Shown: positions 10,056 to 21,400, numbered from the stretch's first letter. The stretch is 64,000 nt of DNA from Geitlerinema sp. BBD 1991-9 (GCA_001657325.1 LWRO01000030.1:43798-107797); one strand, 5' to 3'. Translations and numbers: made by a program. Notes: a model not told the origin generated them from the sequence alone.

Positions 10056-10562
10056 TCAGTCGAAATAGAACAGCGTGACGATCTTACGCTGGTCTTCGGC
10101 ATCTCGACAGGTTTGGAGTAGTGTATGGCTGTCGTGGAAGGCAAAGCAAATTAATTGCTGACAGCGAGATACGATCTCGAGGTTGCACAAGGCACTCGCT
10201 TCAGCCAAAGGAAGATGGTCGTTTTCAGAATGTTCGACGAGGTGCATGACCTTCTCGAGTTGCTTGCGAGATTCGCTTCCCTGGCGCTCTAAACTTTGGG
10301 GCAAAATCACCGTCAGTTGGTTGGGGTCAGCACGCATCGCACCGCGGATGGCGGCTGAGTTGGTTCCAGTTGCACCCGAGGTGATTAGCCGATTGCCCCC
10401 GAGGACGAGGGCGTAGCTCATCACCTCGATGAGGTGCTGGTGTGTGATGGGAACGTGACGAGATCCCAAGATGGCAATTCGCTTAGAGCCAGACTGCTGG
10501 ATCGCAGCTAACTCTTGCAGGAAAACATCGACTTTATCGGAGGTCTCTGTAACTTGACTCAA
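10056..10562 (-). CDS. DprA/LOG-like Rossmann protein (DNA recombination-mediator protein A type)
   Basis: The 168-aa protein has a Rossmann-like fold: strand KRIAILGSR, then GGNRLITSGATGTNSAAIRGA (a phosphate-binding loop like that of the DprA/SMF and LOG families), then TVILPQSLERQ. Cyanobacterial orthologues are usually named DNA recombination-mediator protein A, by weak similarity to DprA. It has only the Rossmann core and no SAM or winged-helix domain, so DNA binding is not assured. It lies just upstream of the phosphotransacetylase-family gene on the same strand order, separated by a heptamer repeat. Confidence 0.75.
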   Translation of the reverse strand: MSQVTETSDKVDVFLQELAAIQQSGSKRIAILGSRHVPITHQHLIEVMSYALVLGGNRLITSGATGTNSAAIRGAMRADPNQLTVILPQSLERQGSESRKQLEKVMHLVEHSENDHLPLAEASALCNLEIVSRCQQLICFAFHDSHTLLQTCRDAEDQRKIVTLFYFD

Positions 10563-10610
10563 AGACTGTACGGTCGGAACTGAACGACCCAGCTATTGTA
10601 ACAGATACCC

Positions 10611-10652
10611 TTTTACAGTGAGCAGCGAGCAGTGAGCAGTGAGTAGTGAGTG
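10611..10652. repeat. short tandem heptamer repeat (AGTGAGC type)
   Basis: TTTTACAGTGAGC is followed by several imperfect copies of AGTGAGC/AGTGAGT. The same TTTTACAGTGAGC unit occurs in reverse complement at about 38780-38824. This matches the short tandemly repeated repetitive (STRR) heptamers known from filamentous cyanobacteria. Confidence 0.75.
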
Positions 10653-10685
10653 GTTGGCGGTTGGTACCTCATTTCCTCGCTCTCC

Positions 10686-11762
10686 TCAACTGAGATCGAG
10701 GAGAGCGAGGAGTCGATCGATCTCGATGTGTTCGCTGGCGGTTTGGTAAATGTAATCTAGTTTGAGCTGTTCGCGCACAGGGGTGCGGCCGAACATTCGA
10801 TCGAGGATTTCAACGGTTGTCAGGGTATCGCGTTCGACAGAAATCACGGGGATTTCGACTTCTTCGGCACGGTTTAAAACGAGATGGGGAGGCGTTAATC
10901 GGTGTCCGGTCAAAATCAAACAGTGAGCGGACGTTTCTAAGGCGGCGAGTTGGATGTCGGCGCGATCGCCGCCAGTGACAATGGCACTGTTATGGCTTTG
11001 CTGGAAGTACTTCACGGCTGAGTTGACACTCATCGCCCCGATCTGGATATTTTCGACCATTAAATCGAGGCGGTCTTTTCCGCACAAAACCTCCGCATCG
11101 AGTTGCGCGACGACATCGGCAACACTCACACCACGTAACAGAGCGCTGTGGGGAATCGCGCCGATGACGGGAAGATCGCGAGCCTCTAAAAACGGTCGCA
11201 CCTGTACGTTGACGGTATCGAGTTCGTCGTTGGGGATGTCGTTGAGGATAATACCAACGAGTCGATCGCCCAAACGGTGTTTCGCTGCTAAAATTTTCTC
11301 GATAACAGCAGGAGAGCTGTAGCGTAAAACCAATACGACGGCAGCGTTAACCGTGTCCGCTAATTGAGGTAAGGACAGGTCGAACAAACTGCCTTCATCG
11401 AGGCTGCTGACACCTTCCCAAAGGACGAAATCGACATCAGGCACAGACAACTGTGTCACCGCTGCACGGTAATCGTTGGTGTCTTCTCCTTGTAGGCGCT
11501 TGCGGATCGTTTCGTCGTTAGTCGTTAAGATGGGTTCTTGCACGCAGTCGAGACTCAAGTGGAGTTCTCGTGTAAGAAACTGCACTTCGTTTTGGGGAGG
11601 ACTGCCAAGCCAAGGATCGCTCGTTCCAGACGACAAAGGCTGTCCGCAGGCAATTTTGAAGCCTTTGTTTTGCAGGTGACGGGCAAGTCCTAACAGACTC
11701 GACGTTTTACCGCTGTGGGGTTCCGTTGACCCGACGATCAGGTACTTGGCGGATGTAGACAC
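10686..11762 (-). CDS. phosphotransacetylase-family protein (BioD-like ATPase plus DRTGG domain)
   Basis: Residues 1-220 form a BioD/CobQ-like P-loop domain with VGSTEPHSGKTS as the nucleotide site. Residues about 220-330 resemble the DRTGG regulatory domain found in the N-terminal half of Pta. The acetyltransferase domain of true Pta is absent, so an enzymatic Pta role is doubtful. The GTG at 11762 is chosen because AGGAG lies 8 bp before it. The frame is open for a further 10 codons with no ribosome site. The function is unknown beyond probable nucleotide binding. Confidence 0.8.
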   Translation of the reverse strand: MSTSAKYLIVGSTEPHSGKTSSLLGLARHLQNKGFKIACGQPLSSGTSDPWLGSPPQNEVQFLTRELHLSLDCVQEPILTTNDETIRKRLQGEDTNDYRAAVTQLSVPDVDFVLWEGVSSLDEGSLFDLSLPQLADTVNAAVVLVLRYSSPAVIEKILAAKHRLGDRLVGIILNDIPNDELDTVNVQVRPFLEARDLPVIGAIPHSALLRGVSVADVVAQLDAEVLCGKDRLDLMVENIQIGAMSVNSAVKYFQQSHNSAIVTGGDRADIQLAALETSAHCLILTGHRLTPPHLVLNRAEEVEIPVISVERDTLTTVEILDRMFGRTPVREQLKLDYIYQTASEHIEIDRLLALLDLS

Positions 11763-12176
11763 GCTTGACACTCCTCTTTTTCTGTTTCGCAAAACCTTTG
11801 TTTCAGATTAGCAGTCCCGCTTCAAGCGTTAACCGGCAAAACGCCCCCGTCTGTCGTGTTGGTGTTTCGGATGCCGTTTTAAAAACCATTGGACGAACGG
11901 GGGCGATGCGACTGACTCGATCGAGATGCTTTAACGGGCAATCGAAAATAGCACGAGATTGATAAGCCTGTATCATACACTTTGTATTTCTCGAAGACAA
12001 CTTCAATTCACCAAACAACAAATCGACTGTCATGTTTCGATTGCTAAAACTGTAGAAAAACGGTTTTAGAACGACTCCAGCTCAATGAATTTAAATTTGT
12101 CAAGAATCGATCGATTTTATCTTTGGACTTGTCGATCGACAGCTCGTCCCCTCATCCCCTCAGTGCCAGACAAGCG
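11763..12176. other. intergenic stretch without a supported gene
   Basis: A 76-codon minus-strand frame (11803-12033) has no family-like sequence or ribosome site and is not accepted. A pair of inverted motifs, CGCCCCCGT near 11843 and ACGGGGGCG near 11898, sit about 55 bp apart. They may form a hairpin but show no terminator tail. Confidence 0.4.
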
Positions 12177-12557
12177 TCACTCATCTACATCGAGCAGTTT
12201 GCGATAAAAGCCTTTTGGAAAGTCGATAAATCGGTGTTTTTTATAGAGAAATAGCAGATCGATTAAATAGTTGACAAATTCGCAGTTTTCGATTGTGGTT
12301 TCGTAACTTAAATCGGCGTTTCCGTCGAATTGTAGGCGGCAGCGCGTTCGATCGGCAGGAAGACTCGATACGCTCCAGGTGGCAACAAACGGAATATTTT
12401 TTCCGCCTTCGACCTGCCGCTCGCCTTCGAGGTTGCCACGTTCGTACAAACCAATCGCAAGGGGTAAGGCACTCCGTTGGTTGTTGGTTTTGTAGTAGGG
12501 TAAGTAAACCATGACTTTCCCTTTAGGAGCGGGTTGCAAGCTTTCTAATGCGGACAT
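12177..12557 (-). CDS. conserved hypothetical protein
   Basis: A soluble 126-aa protein with no membrane segment. It begins MSALESLQPAPKGKVMVYLPYY and has a beta-rich core (PLAIGLYERGNLEGE, FVATWSVSSLPADRTRCRLQFDGNADLSYETTIENCEFVNYLIDLLFLY, summarised here only as positions 35-105) followed by a basic helix. I believe it belongs to an uncharacterised cyanobacterial family but cannot name it. It stands alone, with about 260 bp to the divergent mgdA. Confidence 0.6.
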   Translation of the reverse strand: MSALESLQPAPKGKVMVYLPYYKTNNQRSALPLAIGLYERGNLEGERQVEGGKNIPFVATWSVSSLPADRTRCRLQFDGNADLSYETTIENCEFVNYLIDLLFLYKKHRFIDFPKGFYRKLLDVDE

Positions 12558-12816
12558 GATGACGACTGTTCTCTACAGTGGCGTGCTTGAGTGAAGGGCG
12601 ATCTCTGACCTCCAATGTCGGGCGAATTGTCAACTCGGATGCCCTTGGATATCCAGAAGTTTGACGATCGACCCTCACCACCCGGGGTGAAAACGGAGGT
12701 CGAGAACATACCATAATACTAATCGCTCCTTTATACTTTACTCGGTTATTTCAGCTACTGGCGATCGATTCTACATCCGTCCGAGTGAGAGAATGCAGCT
12801 CGCACAAACTTAAACT

Positions 12817-14265
12817 ATGCCTGCAAATTTTCAGTCTGATACGGCTACGCAACCCACGCAAGATCGAAAGACATCTCGAACGTGGGAACCGCTTCACACA
12901 CTGCTTTTTGAATGCAATGGGGAGGGCTTAGAAGGTGACGAAATGCCGCTGTCGTATCGCGGCTACACGGGGCGGCGACGTAAAGCCGCTCTCGTGTTAA
13001 CGCTCGTTTGGGGTGGAACGATTGCGCTGCACCTGCTCTCCTGGGGAACGTGGTTGGTTCTGGGACTGGCGGGACTGTTTGGATTACATGCAATTCGACT
13101 CATTTTGCGCAAACCCCATTCCCATTCTCCCGCTTCGCGGGAAGATCGATCGGAATTGCCTTACGTGTCGTTTCTCGTGGCGGCGAAAAACGAGGAGGCC
13201 GTGATCGAGTCTCTCGTTGAAATGCTCTGCACGATCGACTACCCCGAAGACCGTTACGAGGTGTGGACGATCGACGACAACAGCAGCGACAGCACGCCGG
13301 AACTGCTCGATCGATTGGCCGTGCAGTACGATCGACTGCGGGTTTTACATCGAGACGAAACGGCGAGTGGGGGAAAATCTGGGGCGCTCAACGAAGCTTT
13401 GAAGCTCGCTGAGGGCGACATCGTAGCCGTATTCGATGCTGACGCGCAAGTCAGTCCGGATTTGCTCTGGCAGGTTTTACCGCTGTTCGATCGGGCCGAT
13501 GTCGGTGCGGTTCAGGTTCGCAAGGCGATCGCGAACGCAACGGAAAATTTTTGGACGCAGGGTCAAGCGGTGGAAATGATCCTGGATGCTTACGTCCAGG
13601 AACAGCGAGTCGCCGTGGGGGGAATTGGGGAACTGCGCGGTAACGGCCAACTCATTCGCCGAACTGCCCTCGAACGCTGTGGTTATTTCAACGAAGAAAC
13701 GATCACGGACGATTTGGATATCACACTACGGCTACATCTCGATCGATGGGATATCGAATGCGTGACGATGCCCACAGTGCGCGAAGAAGGCGTAACGCAA
13801 CCTGTAGCGTTGTGGCATCAACGATCGAGATGGGCTGAAGGAGGCTACCAACGCTATCTCGACTACTGGCGACTGTTGTTCGGGGGGCGGCTGAGCCTCT
13901 CGAAACGTCTGGATTTGTTGGTGTTTTTGTTCGTGCAATATCTGCTTCCGACAGCGGCGGTTCCCGATTTAATCGTGTCGATCGTACGCCTTCGCCTGCC
14001 GATTCTCAGTCCTTTAACAACCCTGACGATCGGCGCGTCGATGGTTTGGATGTTTTTGGGGTTGCGGCGCGTCCATCGACTGGCCGGGAAACATCAACCC
14101 CTCTGGCTCATTCTCTTGCAATCGATTCGCGGGACGTTCTATATGATGCACTGGCTCGTGGTCATGGCGAGTACGACAGCCCGTCTGGCCGTTCGCCCCA
14201 AACGTTTGAAGTGGGTTAAAACGCTGCATCGAGGGGCAACGCCTGAACGTCGAGTGGCCCTTTAG
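12817..14265 (+). CDS. mgdA: monoglucosyldiacylglycerol synthase (GT2, MgdA type)
   Basis: Transfers glucose from UDP-glucose to diacylglycerol to make GlcDG, the precursor of the thylakoid galactolipid MGDG in cyanobacteria. The 482-aa protein has two membrane segments at about 57-95, a GT2 catalytic domain (DDNSSDST at 153-160, DAD at 207-209, TDD at 297-299, QRSRW at 335-339) and three to four membrane segments at the C-terminus, ending with PKRLKWVKT. The N-terminal sequence, the ASGGKSGALN and AVQVRKAIANATENFW segments and the length agree with what I recall of Synechocystis Sll1377. A cellulose-synthase-like role is less likely. Confidence 0.88.
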   Translation: MPANFQSDTATQPTQDRKTSRTWEPLHTLLFECNGEGLEGDEMPLSYRGYTGRRRKAALVLTLVWGGTIALHLLSWGTWLVLGLAGLFGLHAIRLILRKPHSHSPASREDRSELPYVSFLVAAKNEEAVIESLVEMLCTIDYPEDRYEVWTIDDNSSDSTPELLDRLAVQYDRLRVLHRDETASGGKSGALNEALKLAEGDIVAVFDADAQVSPDLLWQVLPLFDRADVGAVQVRKAIANATENFWTQGQAVEMILDAYVQEQRVAVGGIGELRGNGQLIRRTALERCGYFNEETITDDLDITLRLHLDRWDIECVTMPTVREEGVTQPVALWHQRSRWAEGGYQRYLDYWRLLFGGRLSLSKRLDLLVFLFVQYLLPTAAVPDLIVSIVRLRLPILSPLTTLTIGASMVWMFLGLRRVHRLAGKHQPLWLILLQSIRGTFYMMHWLVVMASTTARLAVRPKRLKWVKTLHRGATPERRVAL

Positions 14266-14274
14266 AAGAGCGGT

Positions 14275-16104
14275 TTAAAATCTCGGTAGCCGATCGATCG
14301 ATCGATCCCCTGGCCGGCCATACCACTCGAAAGGATCGAGGGTTTCCCAACCTCGTTCTCGGGTGATTTGGCGCTGCAATTCGTCGTTTTCAGAGTCGGC
14401 TGCCTGTTCTTGTGCTTCGAGTTCCTCTAAGTGCGCTTCCATTAACTTCTCAACACGCGCTTGAACCTGAGCGTATTCTTCTACGCCTTCGTAAGCGTAG
14501 CGGTTGTAACCGTTTTCAACAATTAGCTCTTCTAAATATCGAATTCGATCGTCCGTGGCAGGGTGCGTAGATACCCAACTGGGAATTGAAGGCGATTCGT
14601 CTCGATCGTGCAATTCCACCATGACGTTCCACAATCCATCAGCGGCATATCCCGCCGAAACGAGAACTCGCGTTCCCAAAATATCCGCCTGGCGCTCCTG
14701 ATCTCGACTGTAATCGAAAAACATTAAATCGCTCAGCAAGCCTCCCGCATAGGGAACCAAACCGACGACGTTACTAAACATCGTTGCATCGACAATGCGC
14801 TGAAATCCGTGGGACAATACCGCATGAGACAGTTCGTGCGCCAACAGGCCCGCCAGTTCGGCTTCCGACTCCATCGCCAAAATCGCGCCTGCGTGAACGA
14901 ACACTTTCCCACCGGGCAGCGCAAACGCATTAATACTGTCGTCGAGAATGACGTAAAATTCGTAATCCATTTCTCGCCCCGTCAAACTGGCCAGACGCTG
15001 TCCGATGTCGTTGACGTAGTCTGTCACCATCGTGTCTTCGACGAGGGGAAGCTGTTCGCGAGCTGCATCGACAAATTTTTCACCGACGCGATCTTCACCT
15101 TCTAGTAAGAGGAGAGCGAGTTGCAGTGTGGGAAGTGCGGCGAGGGGCGATCCGGTGACGAAAACGCCCACCGCTCCTGTAAAGACTGAGGCAATAGCAC
15201 TTTCGCGCAAATCAGCCCGTAAATCTCGCTGAAATTCTTCAAACATTTCGTCGGCGAACCCGCGAAATCGTTCGGCGTTGGGATGTTCGGGAAGGAGAAT
15301 TGCAAACTGACGTGCCGCGATCGAGGCTTCGAGCCATTTCTCTTCGTCGGCGAGGTGGTAGATATAGGATTCCACGAGCGCGGGTTCTGTGGGATACAAC
15401 GATGCGGCTCGTTCGAGAATCTCAAGAGCTTCCTCGTGACGGTCTCGATCTCGTAGAACCCCTGCCAAACGTAGATATCCGGGGATAAATTCGGGATGTT
15501 CTTCGATGAGGAGTTCGAGAGGAACGAAAATGCGCGTTTCTAAGCCTTGTTCTAAGCCGGCAGTGGATTCGCGCCAGTATACTGCACCTGCGGGCGAAAG
15601 GGACTCGGGATCGGAAAACGGCGCGGGGCGGACGCTAAAGGCTGCTAAATCCTCGGCAAAGGGCGGTTTCACTTCTCGGTAAAGGGCTTCTGCTTCGGCA
15701 TAACGTCCTGCAAGATAGAGTCGATCGGCTTCGATGAGGGTTTGGAATCGATCGAGATCGGGGGCGAAACGGGCGAGAGGATCGTCTTCTTCCCCATTTT
15801 CGGGATCGATCGGGGTCGATTTGGGGATTTCAGGAGCAATATCCGTCTCAGTCTCTCTATCTGACTCTATGTTGGTATCAGGGGAACCTGAAGCAGGCGA
15901 AGGCAGGTTTTCCACCTCTGAAGCGTCGGGGTGTACCTCAGTTTCTGCCGCTTCAACCTTCAGCTTGTTCGGGGCGGGCGCCAATTCGGTCTGCTGAGAG
16001 GCAGCTTGCGAGCGACCCGTCAGGAACAGCACAGAAAGAATACTGCATAAGGCCGCGACCGACAGTTTTGCGAGCCGTTTCATCGCCTTGACCATGAGGG
16101 GCAT
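14275..16104 (-). CDS. M48-family zinc metalloprotease, exported, with TPR-like region
   Basis: Residues about 9-34 form a signal peptide or anchor (an LAKLSVAALCSILSVLFLTG core). Residues 35-110 are a polar acidic linker. Residues 118-290 contain TPR-like helices (LEAD...AGRYAEAEALYR, HEEALEILERAASLYPTEPAL). The protease domain carries HELSHA at 423-428 (zinc ligands H423 and H427, catalytic E424) and the third-ligand region RDQERQADILG. It resembles BepA/LoiP-like M48 proteases that act on envelope proteins. The start may be the ATG at residue 4 or 8. Its 3' end is 9 bp from the end of convergent mgdA. Confidence 0.88.
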   Translation of the reverse strand: MPLMVKAMKRLAKLSVAALCSILSVLFLTGRSQAASQQTELAPAPNKLKVEAAETEVHPDASEVENLPSPASGSPDTNIESDRETETDIAPEIPKSTPIDPENGEEDDPLARFAPDLDRFQTLIEADRLYLAGRYAEAEALYREVKPPFAEDLAAFSVRPAPFSDPESLSPAGAVYWRESTAGLEQGLETRIFVPLELLIEEHPEFIPGYLRLAGVLRDRDRHEEALEILERAASLYPTEPALVESYIYHLADEEKWLEASIAARQFAILLPEHPNAERFRGFADEMFEEFQRDLRADLRESAIASVFTGAVGVFVTGSPLAALPTLQLALLLLEGEDRVGEKFVDAAREQLPLVEDTMVTDYVNDIGQRLASLTGREMDYEFYVILDDSINAFALPGGKVFVHAGAILAMESEAELAGLLAHELSHAVLSHGFQRIVDATMFSNVVGLVPYAGGLLSDLMFFDYSRDQERQADILGTRVLVSAGYAADGLWNVMVELHDRDESPSIPSWVSTHPATDDRIRYLEELIVENGYNRYAYEGVEEYAQVQARVEKLMEAHLEELEAQEQAADSENDELQRQITRERGWETLDPFEWYGRPGDRSIDRLPRF

Positions 16105-16378
16105 TGCTGCCTTTAATTTAGCCTTTCATGACGGTACCGTCCATGACAGTACCCTGCCAATTAAAAACTCGTCGGTCAAGCTGCCCTAGTCCTCCACAGC
16201 GAGATCGAGCGGTTTGGCAACCTCTTGTTAGAGAAAATTTAAAAAAAGTAACGTTTGGTTACATTAATGGCAAAATTTGTTGAAACCATTGAGGTTGAAC
16301 GGTTTAAAGGGTTGTCGATCGCCTCTGAAACTGTTAATCTTAGTAAAGAATATAAAAAAATGAGAAACAATAGCTGCT

Positions 16379-17548
16379 ATGGGTCGCGTTGGCGTTTTGC
16401 TCCTCAACTTAGGAGGTCCGGACAAGCTTGAAGACGTTCGGCCGTTCTTATACAACCTGTTCTCCGATCCGGAAATCATCCGCCTGCCGTTTCCGTGGTT
16501 ACAAAAACCGCTAGCGTGGCTCATTTCGAGTTTGCGGGCTGAGACATCTCAGAATAACTACCGGGAAATTGGGGGCGGGTCTCCGCTGCGCCAGATCACG
16601 GAGGAGCAGGCAATCGCCCTTGAAAACTGCCTCCGAGAGCAGGGATGTGACACTCGCGTTTACATTGGAATGCGCTACTGGCATCCCTTCACCGAAGAAG
16701 CGATCGAGTGCATCCAGCGAGATCGCCTCGATAAGTTGGTGATTTTGCCGCTATATCCCCAATTTTCCATCAGCACGAGCGGATCGAGCTTCCGCTTACT
16801 CGAGCGTATTTGGGACGAAGATCCGAGCCTACAGCAGATCGATTATACCGTTGTTTCTTCTTGGTACGATCGACCGGGTTACTTGCGAGCGATGGCCGAT
16901 TCGATCGCGCAGGAACTCGATCGACTTCCCAACCCCGATCGCGCCCACATTTTCTTTAGCGCCCACGGCGTTCCCCAAAGCTACGTTGACGAAGCGGGAG
17001 ATCCCTATCAAGAGGAAATCGAAGCTTGCACGAAAGCCATTATTCAAACGCTCGATCGACCCAACGATTACACCCTCGCTTATCAAAGTCGCGTCGGCCC
17101 GGTCGAGTGGCTGCAACCCTATACCGAAGATGCAATCGTCGAACTCGCTGAGAAGGGGGTCGATACCCTCGTCGTCGTTCCCATCAGCTTCGTATCCGAG
17201 CATATCGAGACGCTTCAAGAAATCGATATGGAGTACCGAGAAGTCGCCGAAGAAGCGGGGATTCACAATTTCCACCGCGTTCCGGCGCTCAACACGCATC
17301 CGGTATTCATTGAAGATCTCGCCGATCTCACGCTCGAATCCCTCAACTCACCCAGTGTCAAATTCGATAGCATCATCCACCCACCGAAGAAAACCAAATT
17401 TTATCCCCCCGAGCGTTGGGAATGGGGACTCACCCTTTCTGCTGAAATGTGGAACGGCCGCCTTGCCATGTTAGGGTTCTTGGCATTAATGGCCGAACTC
17501 CTCACGGGATACGGGCCCTTGCACATGGTTGGTATCTTGTCAAACTAA
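16379..17548 (+). CDS. hemH: ferrochelatase with C-terminal CAB helix
   Basis: Inserts Fe2+ into protoporphyrin IX, the last step of heme synthesis. Residues 1-335 form the ferrochelatase core: [11 protein letters not shown] at 99-109, the catalytic His in FFSAHGVPQ (H196) and [13 protein letters not shown]. Residues 347-389 add a chlorophyll a/b-binding-type transmembrane helix with the motif EMWNGRLAM (356-364), typical of cyanobacterial and plastid enzymes and tied to coordination with chlorophyll metabolism. The 389-aa length is normal for this form. It is followed by a long non-coding region. Confidence 0.97.
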   Translation: MGRVGVLLLNLGGPDKLEDVRPFLYNLFSDPEIIRLPFPWLQKPLAWLISSLRAETSQNNYREIGGGSPLRQITEEQAIALENCLREQGCDTRVYIGMRYWHPFTEEAIECIQRDRLDKLVILPLYPQFSISTSGSSFRLLERIWDEDPSLQQIDYTVVSSWYDRPGYLRAMADSIAQELDRLPNPDRAHIFFSAHGVPQSYVDEAGDPYQEEIEACTKAIIQTLDRPNDYTLAYQSRVGPVEWLQPYTEDAIVELAEKGVDTLVVVPISFVSEHIETLQEIDMEYREVAEEAGIHNFHRVPALNTHPVFIEDLADLTLESLNSPSVKFDSIIHPPKKTKFYPPERWEWGLTLSAEMWNGRLAMLGFLALMAELLTGYGPLHMVGILSN

Positions 17549-18421
17549 TTGTAAGTTGACATTCGATCGACACAGAAAACGACGAGCGGCAGGATTAGTT
17601 TTCCCCCCGTCAAAATCTGAAAAGCTCGAGCAGCCCGAACAAACAAAAAACGTCGTGTAAGCTCCAAAAGAAGCACGCGAGCGGGATATCCGGGCGATAG
17701 GGTTCATCTCAGTTCTGCAATAAGCATAAATACTTAAAAGATTGAATCTCCTTCTAGCAGCGATTGAGAAAGGTCTTGACAAATTGTTGAACTTGTGAGT
17801 TCGCAAAATTGAGATGCACCCGGGCAACAAGGTTTTGACTCAGACGAAAAGCGACAACGAAACCCATCACTCATTTCAATTTTAAAGACCGATTTTCAAC
17901 AAAAGGCGCAGGGATTCTCGCCCTTTTTGTTGAAAATCTCTGAGTCGTCCTGAATTCATCAGAAATCCGACAGAACGTGTAGCCAATAGACCCCCCAGAA
18001 CGGGCCGTTGAGCCACAGCAAACATTGCCGAACAGCGCACTCAAAATACGAGCGAGATACAACTGAGATATAGAGTTGAGATATACAGTAAAGCCCAGAT
18101 CGCACAGAGCCAAAAGTCCACAGAAAAGCTCAAACAATACCTGTGACGCCATCGACACCACATTCTCAGCGTCACTAATGCGATCGATGAAAGCGATTTA
18201 TCGTCGTTGCTACACCATCGCACTCTTTCCTCAATATACAAGCCTTGACGACCGGTTTTACTCGATCGAGCTCGAGTTGACACAGCGCTTGAAGTGTAAG
18301 CGAATTCTGAAAATTAGAAGGTCATCTCCCTTCGATCGACCCGCTCGCTGTATTGGCTCGGACTCACTCTAAAAGAGCCATGTAAAATTGTAGGACTAGC
18401 CCCTCGTTTGATGTGTGACAG
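17549..18421. other. long intergenic region between hemH and metH
   Basis: Some 870 bp without a convincing gene. Short frames on both strands (up to 98 codons) lack ribosome sites and family-like sequence. The only clear structure is a strong hairpin at 17891-17938. I looked for a cobalamin or SAM-type riboswitch before metH and could not identify the conserved cores by eye. Confidence 0.5.
17891..17938. terminator. strong inverted repeat, possible bidirectional terminator
   Basis: GATTTTCAACAAAAGGCG pairs with GCCCTTTTTGTTGAAAATC around an 11-base loop, giving about 17 pairs with one extra T. The A-rich and T-rich arms would give a GC stem top with U-runs on either strand. It lies 340 bp after hemH, so an unseen small RNA or a mobile inverted repeat is also possible. 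Confidence 0.5.
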
Positions 18422-21400
18422 ATGAAAAGTGCCTTCCTCGATCGACTCCACAGTCCGAACCGTCCCGTTCTCGTGTTCGACGGTGCGATGGGAACCAACC
18501 TGCAAGTCCAAAACCTCACCGCTGAAGACTTCGGCGGACCCGAATACGAAGGCTGTAACGAATATCTCGTCCACACGAAACCCGAAGCTGTCGCCACCGT
18601 CCATCGCGCCTTCCTCGAAGCAGGAGCCGATGTCATCGAAACGGACACCTTTGGCGGAACCTCGATCGTCCTCGCCGAATACGATCTCGCCGATAAAGCT
18701 TACGAGCTTAATAAAGCCGCCGCCAAACTCGCTAAACGACTCACCGACGAATACACGACACCCGAAAAACCCCGCTTCGTCGCCGGTTCGATGGGCCCGG
18801 GAACTAAACTCCCCACCCTCGGACACATCGATTTCGACACCCTTCGCACCGCCTACATCACCCAAGCTGAAGCGCTTTACGACGGTGGCGTAGACCTATT
18901 TCTCGTCGAAACTTGCCAAGACGTTCTCCAAATCAAAGCTGCACTCAACGCCATCGAAGACGTATTTACCCAAAAAGGCGAACGCCGTCCCATCATGGTA
19001 TCCGTCACGATGGAGCAGTTCGGAACCATGCTCGTCGGCTCCGAAATCGGCGCAGCTTTAGCCATCCTCGAACCCTACAACATCGACATCCTGGGTCTCA
19101 ACTGCGCCACCGGCCCCGACTTGATGAAAGACCACATTCGCTATTTATCCGAAAACTCTCCTTTCATCGTCTCCTGCATTCCCAACGCCGGACTTCCCGA
19201 AAACGTCGGTGGACAGGCGCACTACAAACTCACGCCGCTCGAACTCCGCATGTCCTTAATGCACTTCATCGAGGACTTAGGCGTACAAGTTATCGGTGGA
19301 TGCTGCGGAACCCGTCCCGAACACATCGCCGCCTTAGCAGATATCGCCAAAACCTTAACCCCCAAGGAACGAACCGCCCACTACGAAGCGTCAGCGGCTT
19401 CGATTTACAGCACGCAAACTTACGAACAAGATAACTCCTTCCTAATTGTTGGCGAACGCCTGAACGCCAGCGGGTCGAAAAAAGCGCGAACTCTCCTCAA
19501 TAAAGAAGATTGGGACGGTCTGATCGCATTGGCGAGAGCGCAGGAAAAAGAAGGCGCTCACATCCTCGATGTCAATGTCGATTACGTGGGACGAGACGGC
19601 GTTCGCGATATGCACGAACTGGCTTCGCGCCTGGTGAACAACGTCAAACTTCCACTCATGCTCGACTCGACTGAGTGGGAAAAAATGGAAGCCGGGTTGA
19701 AAGTGGCGGGTGGAAAATGTCTGCTCAACTCTACCAACTACGAAGACGGCGAACCGCGATTTTATAAAGTGTTGGAACTAGCGAAACAGTACGGTGCAGG
19801 CGTGGTCGTCGGAACGATCGATGAAGACGGAATGGCGCGAACGGCTGACAAAAAATTCGAGATCGCCAAACGAGCTTATTACGCCGCGATCGAGTACGGA
19901 ATTCCCGCACGAGAAATCTTTTTCGACCCCCTCGCGCTTCCTATTTCAACGGGGATTGAAGAAGATCGCGAAAACGGAAAAGCCACGATCGAATCCATTC
20001 GCCGCATCCGTGAAGAGCTCCCCGAATGTCACATTACCCTCGGGGTGTCCAACATTTCGTTTGGCTTGAACGCCGCCGCGCGACAAGTCCTCAACTCAGT
20101 GTTCCTCCACGAAGCCATGGCGGTTGGCTTAGATTCGGCGATCGTCAGCGCCAGCAAGATTTTACCGTTGGCAAAAATCGATCCCGAACACCAAGAAATC
20201 TGTCGCAAACTAATTTTCGATCGACGGGAGTTCGACGGCGACGTTTGTACTTACGATCCCCTCACTGTTCTCACGACAGTTTTTGAAGGTAAATCGGCTA
20301 AAAAAGAGAAATCGATCGACGAAAATTTACCCATCGAAGAACGCCTCAAACAACATATCATAGACGGCGAACGTATCGGTTTAGAAGATTCGCTAGCACA
20401 AGCCCTCGAACAGTATCCCCCCCTCGAGGTTATTAACGTCTTCCTCCTCGATGGCATGAAAGTCGTGGGTGAGTTGTTCGGTTCGGGACAGATGCAGCTT
20501 CCGTTTGTGTTGCAGTCCGCGCAAACGATGAAAGCAGCGGTAGCCTATCTCGAACCGTACATGGATAAAGAAGACTCTGATGACAGTGGGAAAGGTACGT
20601 TTCTCATTGCAACAGTTAAAGGAGACGTTCACGATATCGGAAAAAACCTCGTCGATATCATTCTTTCCAACAACGGCTATAAAGTCGTCAACCTCGGCAT
20701 TAAACAACCGGTCGAAAATATTATTCGCGCTTACCGAGAGCATAACGCCGACTGTATTGCTATGAGCGGCTTGTTGGTGAAATCCACGGCGTTTATGAAA
20801 GACAATTTACAAGTCTTTAACGAAGAAGGAATTACCGTTCCGGTGATTCTCGGCGGTGCGGCGCTCACTCCGAAATTCGTTCACGACGATTGTCAAAATA
20901 CATACAACGGACAGGTCGTTTACGGAAAAGATGCTTTTGCTGACTTGCACTTTATGGATAAGCTCATGCCAGCAAAAGCAGATAGCAAATGGGACGATTT
21001 GAAGGGATTTTTAAATGAAATCGAGCAAAACGGCGACTCGAAAGCCTCTGCATCGATCGAACAGTCTAAAGCGAAAAGCGAGGAAGCCAAGCCGAAGGTT
21101 GTCGAAATCGATACTCGTCGATCGGAAGCCGTCGATATCGATATCCCGCGTCCGACACCGCCGTTCTGGGGAACGAAAATCCTACAACCGGAAGATATCC
21201 CCATTGAGGAATTGTACTGGTATTTAGACTTGCAAGCCTTAATCGCAGGTCAATGGCAATTCCGTAAACCGCGCGATCGATCTCGCGAAGAATACGATGC
21301 GTTCTTAGAAGAAAAAGTACATCCCATTTTAGAACGTTGGAAAAAACGCATTGTCGAGGAAAACTTACTGCACCCTCAAGCAATTTACGGTTACTTTCCC

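Noticed and set aside
11803..12033. 76-codon minus-strand frame
   Set aside because: No ribosome site, atypical composition and no family-like pattern.
17940..18421. cobalamin or SAM riboswitch before metH
   Set aside because: I could not find the conserved B12-box or SAM cores by eye. A covariance search would be needed to exclude them fully.
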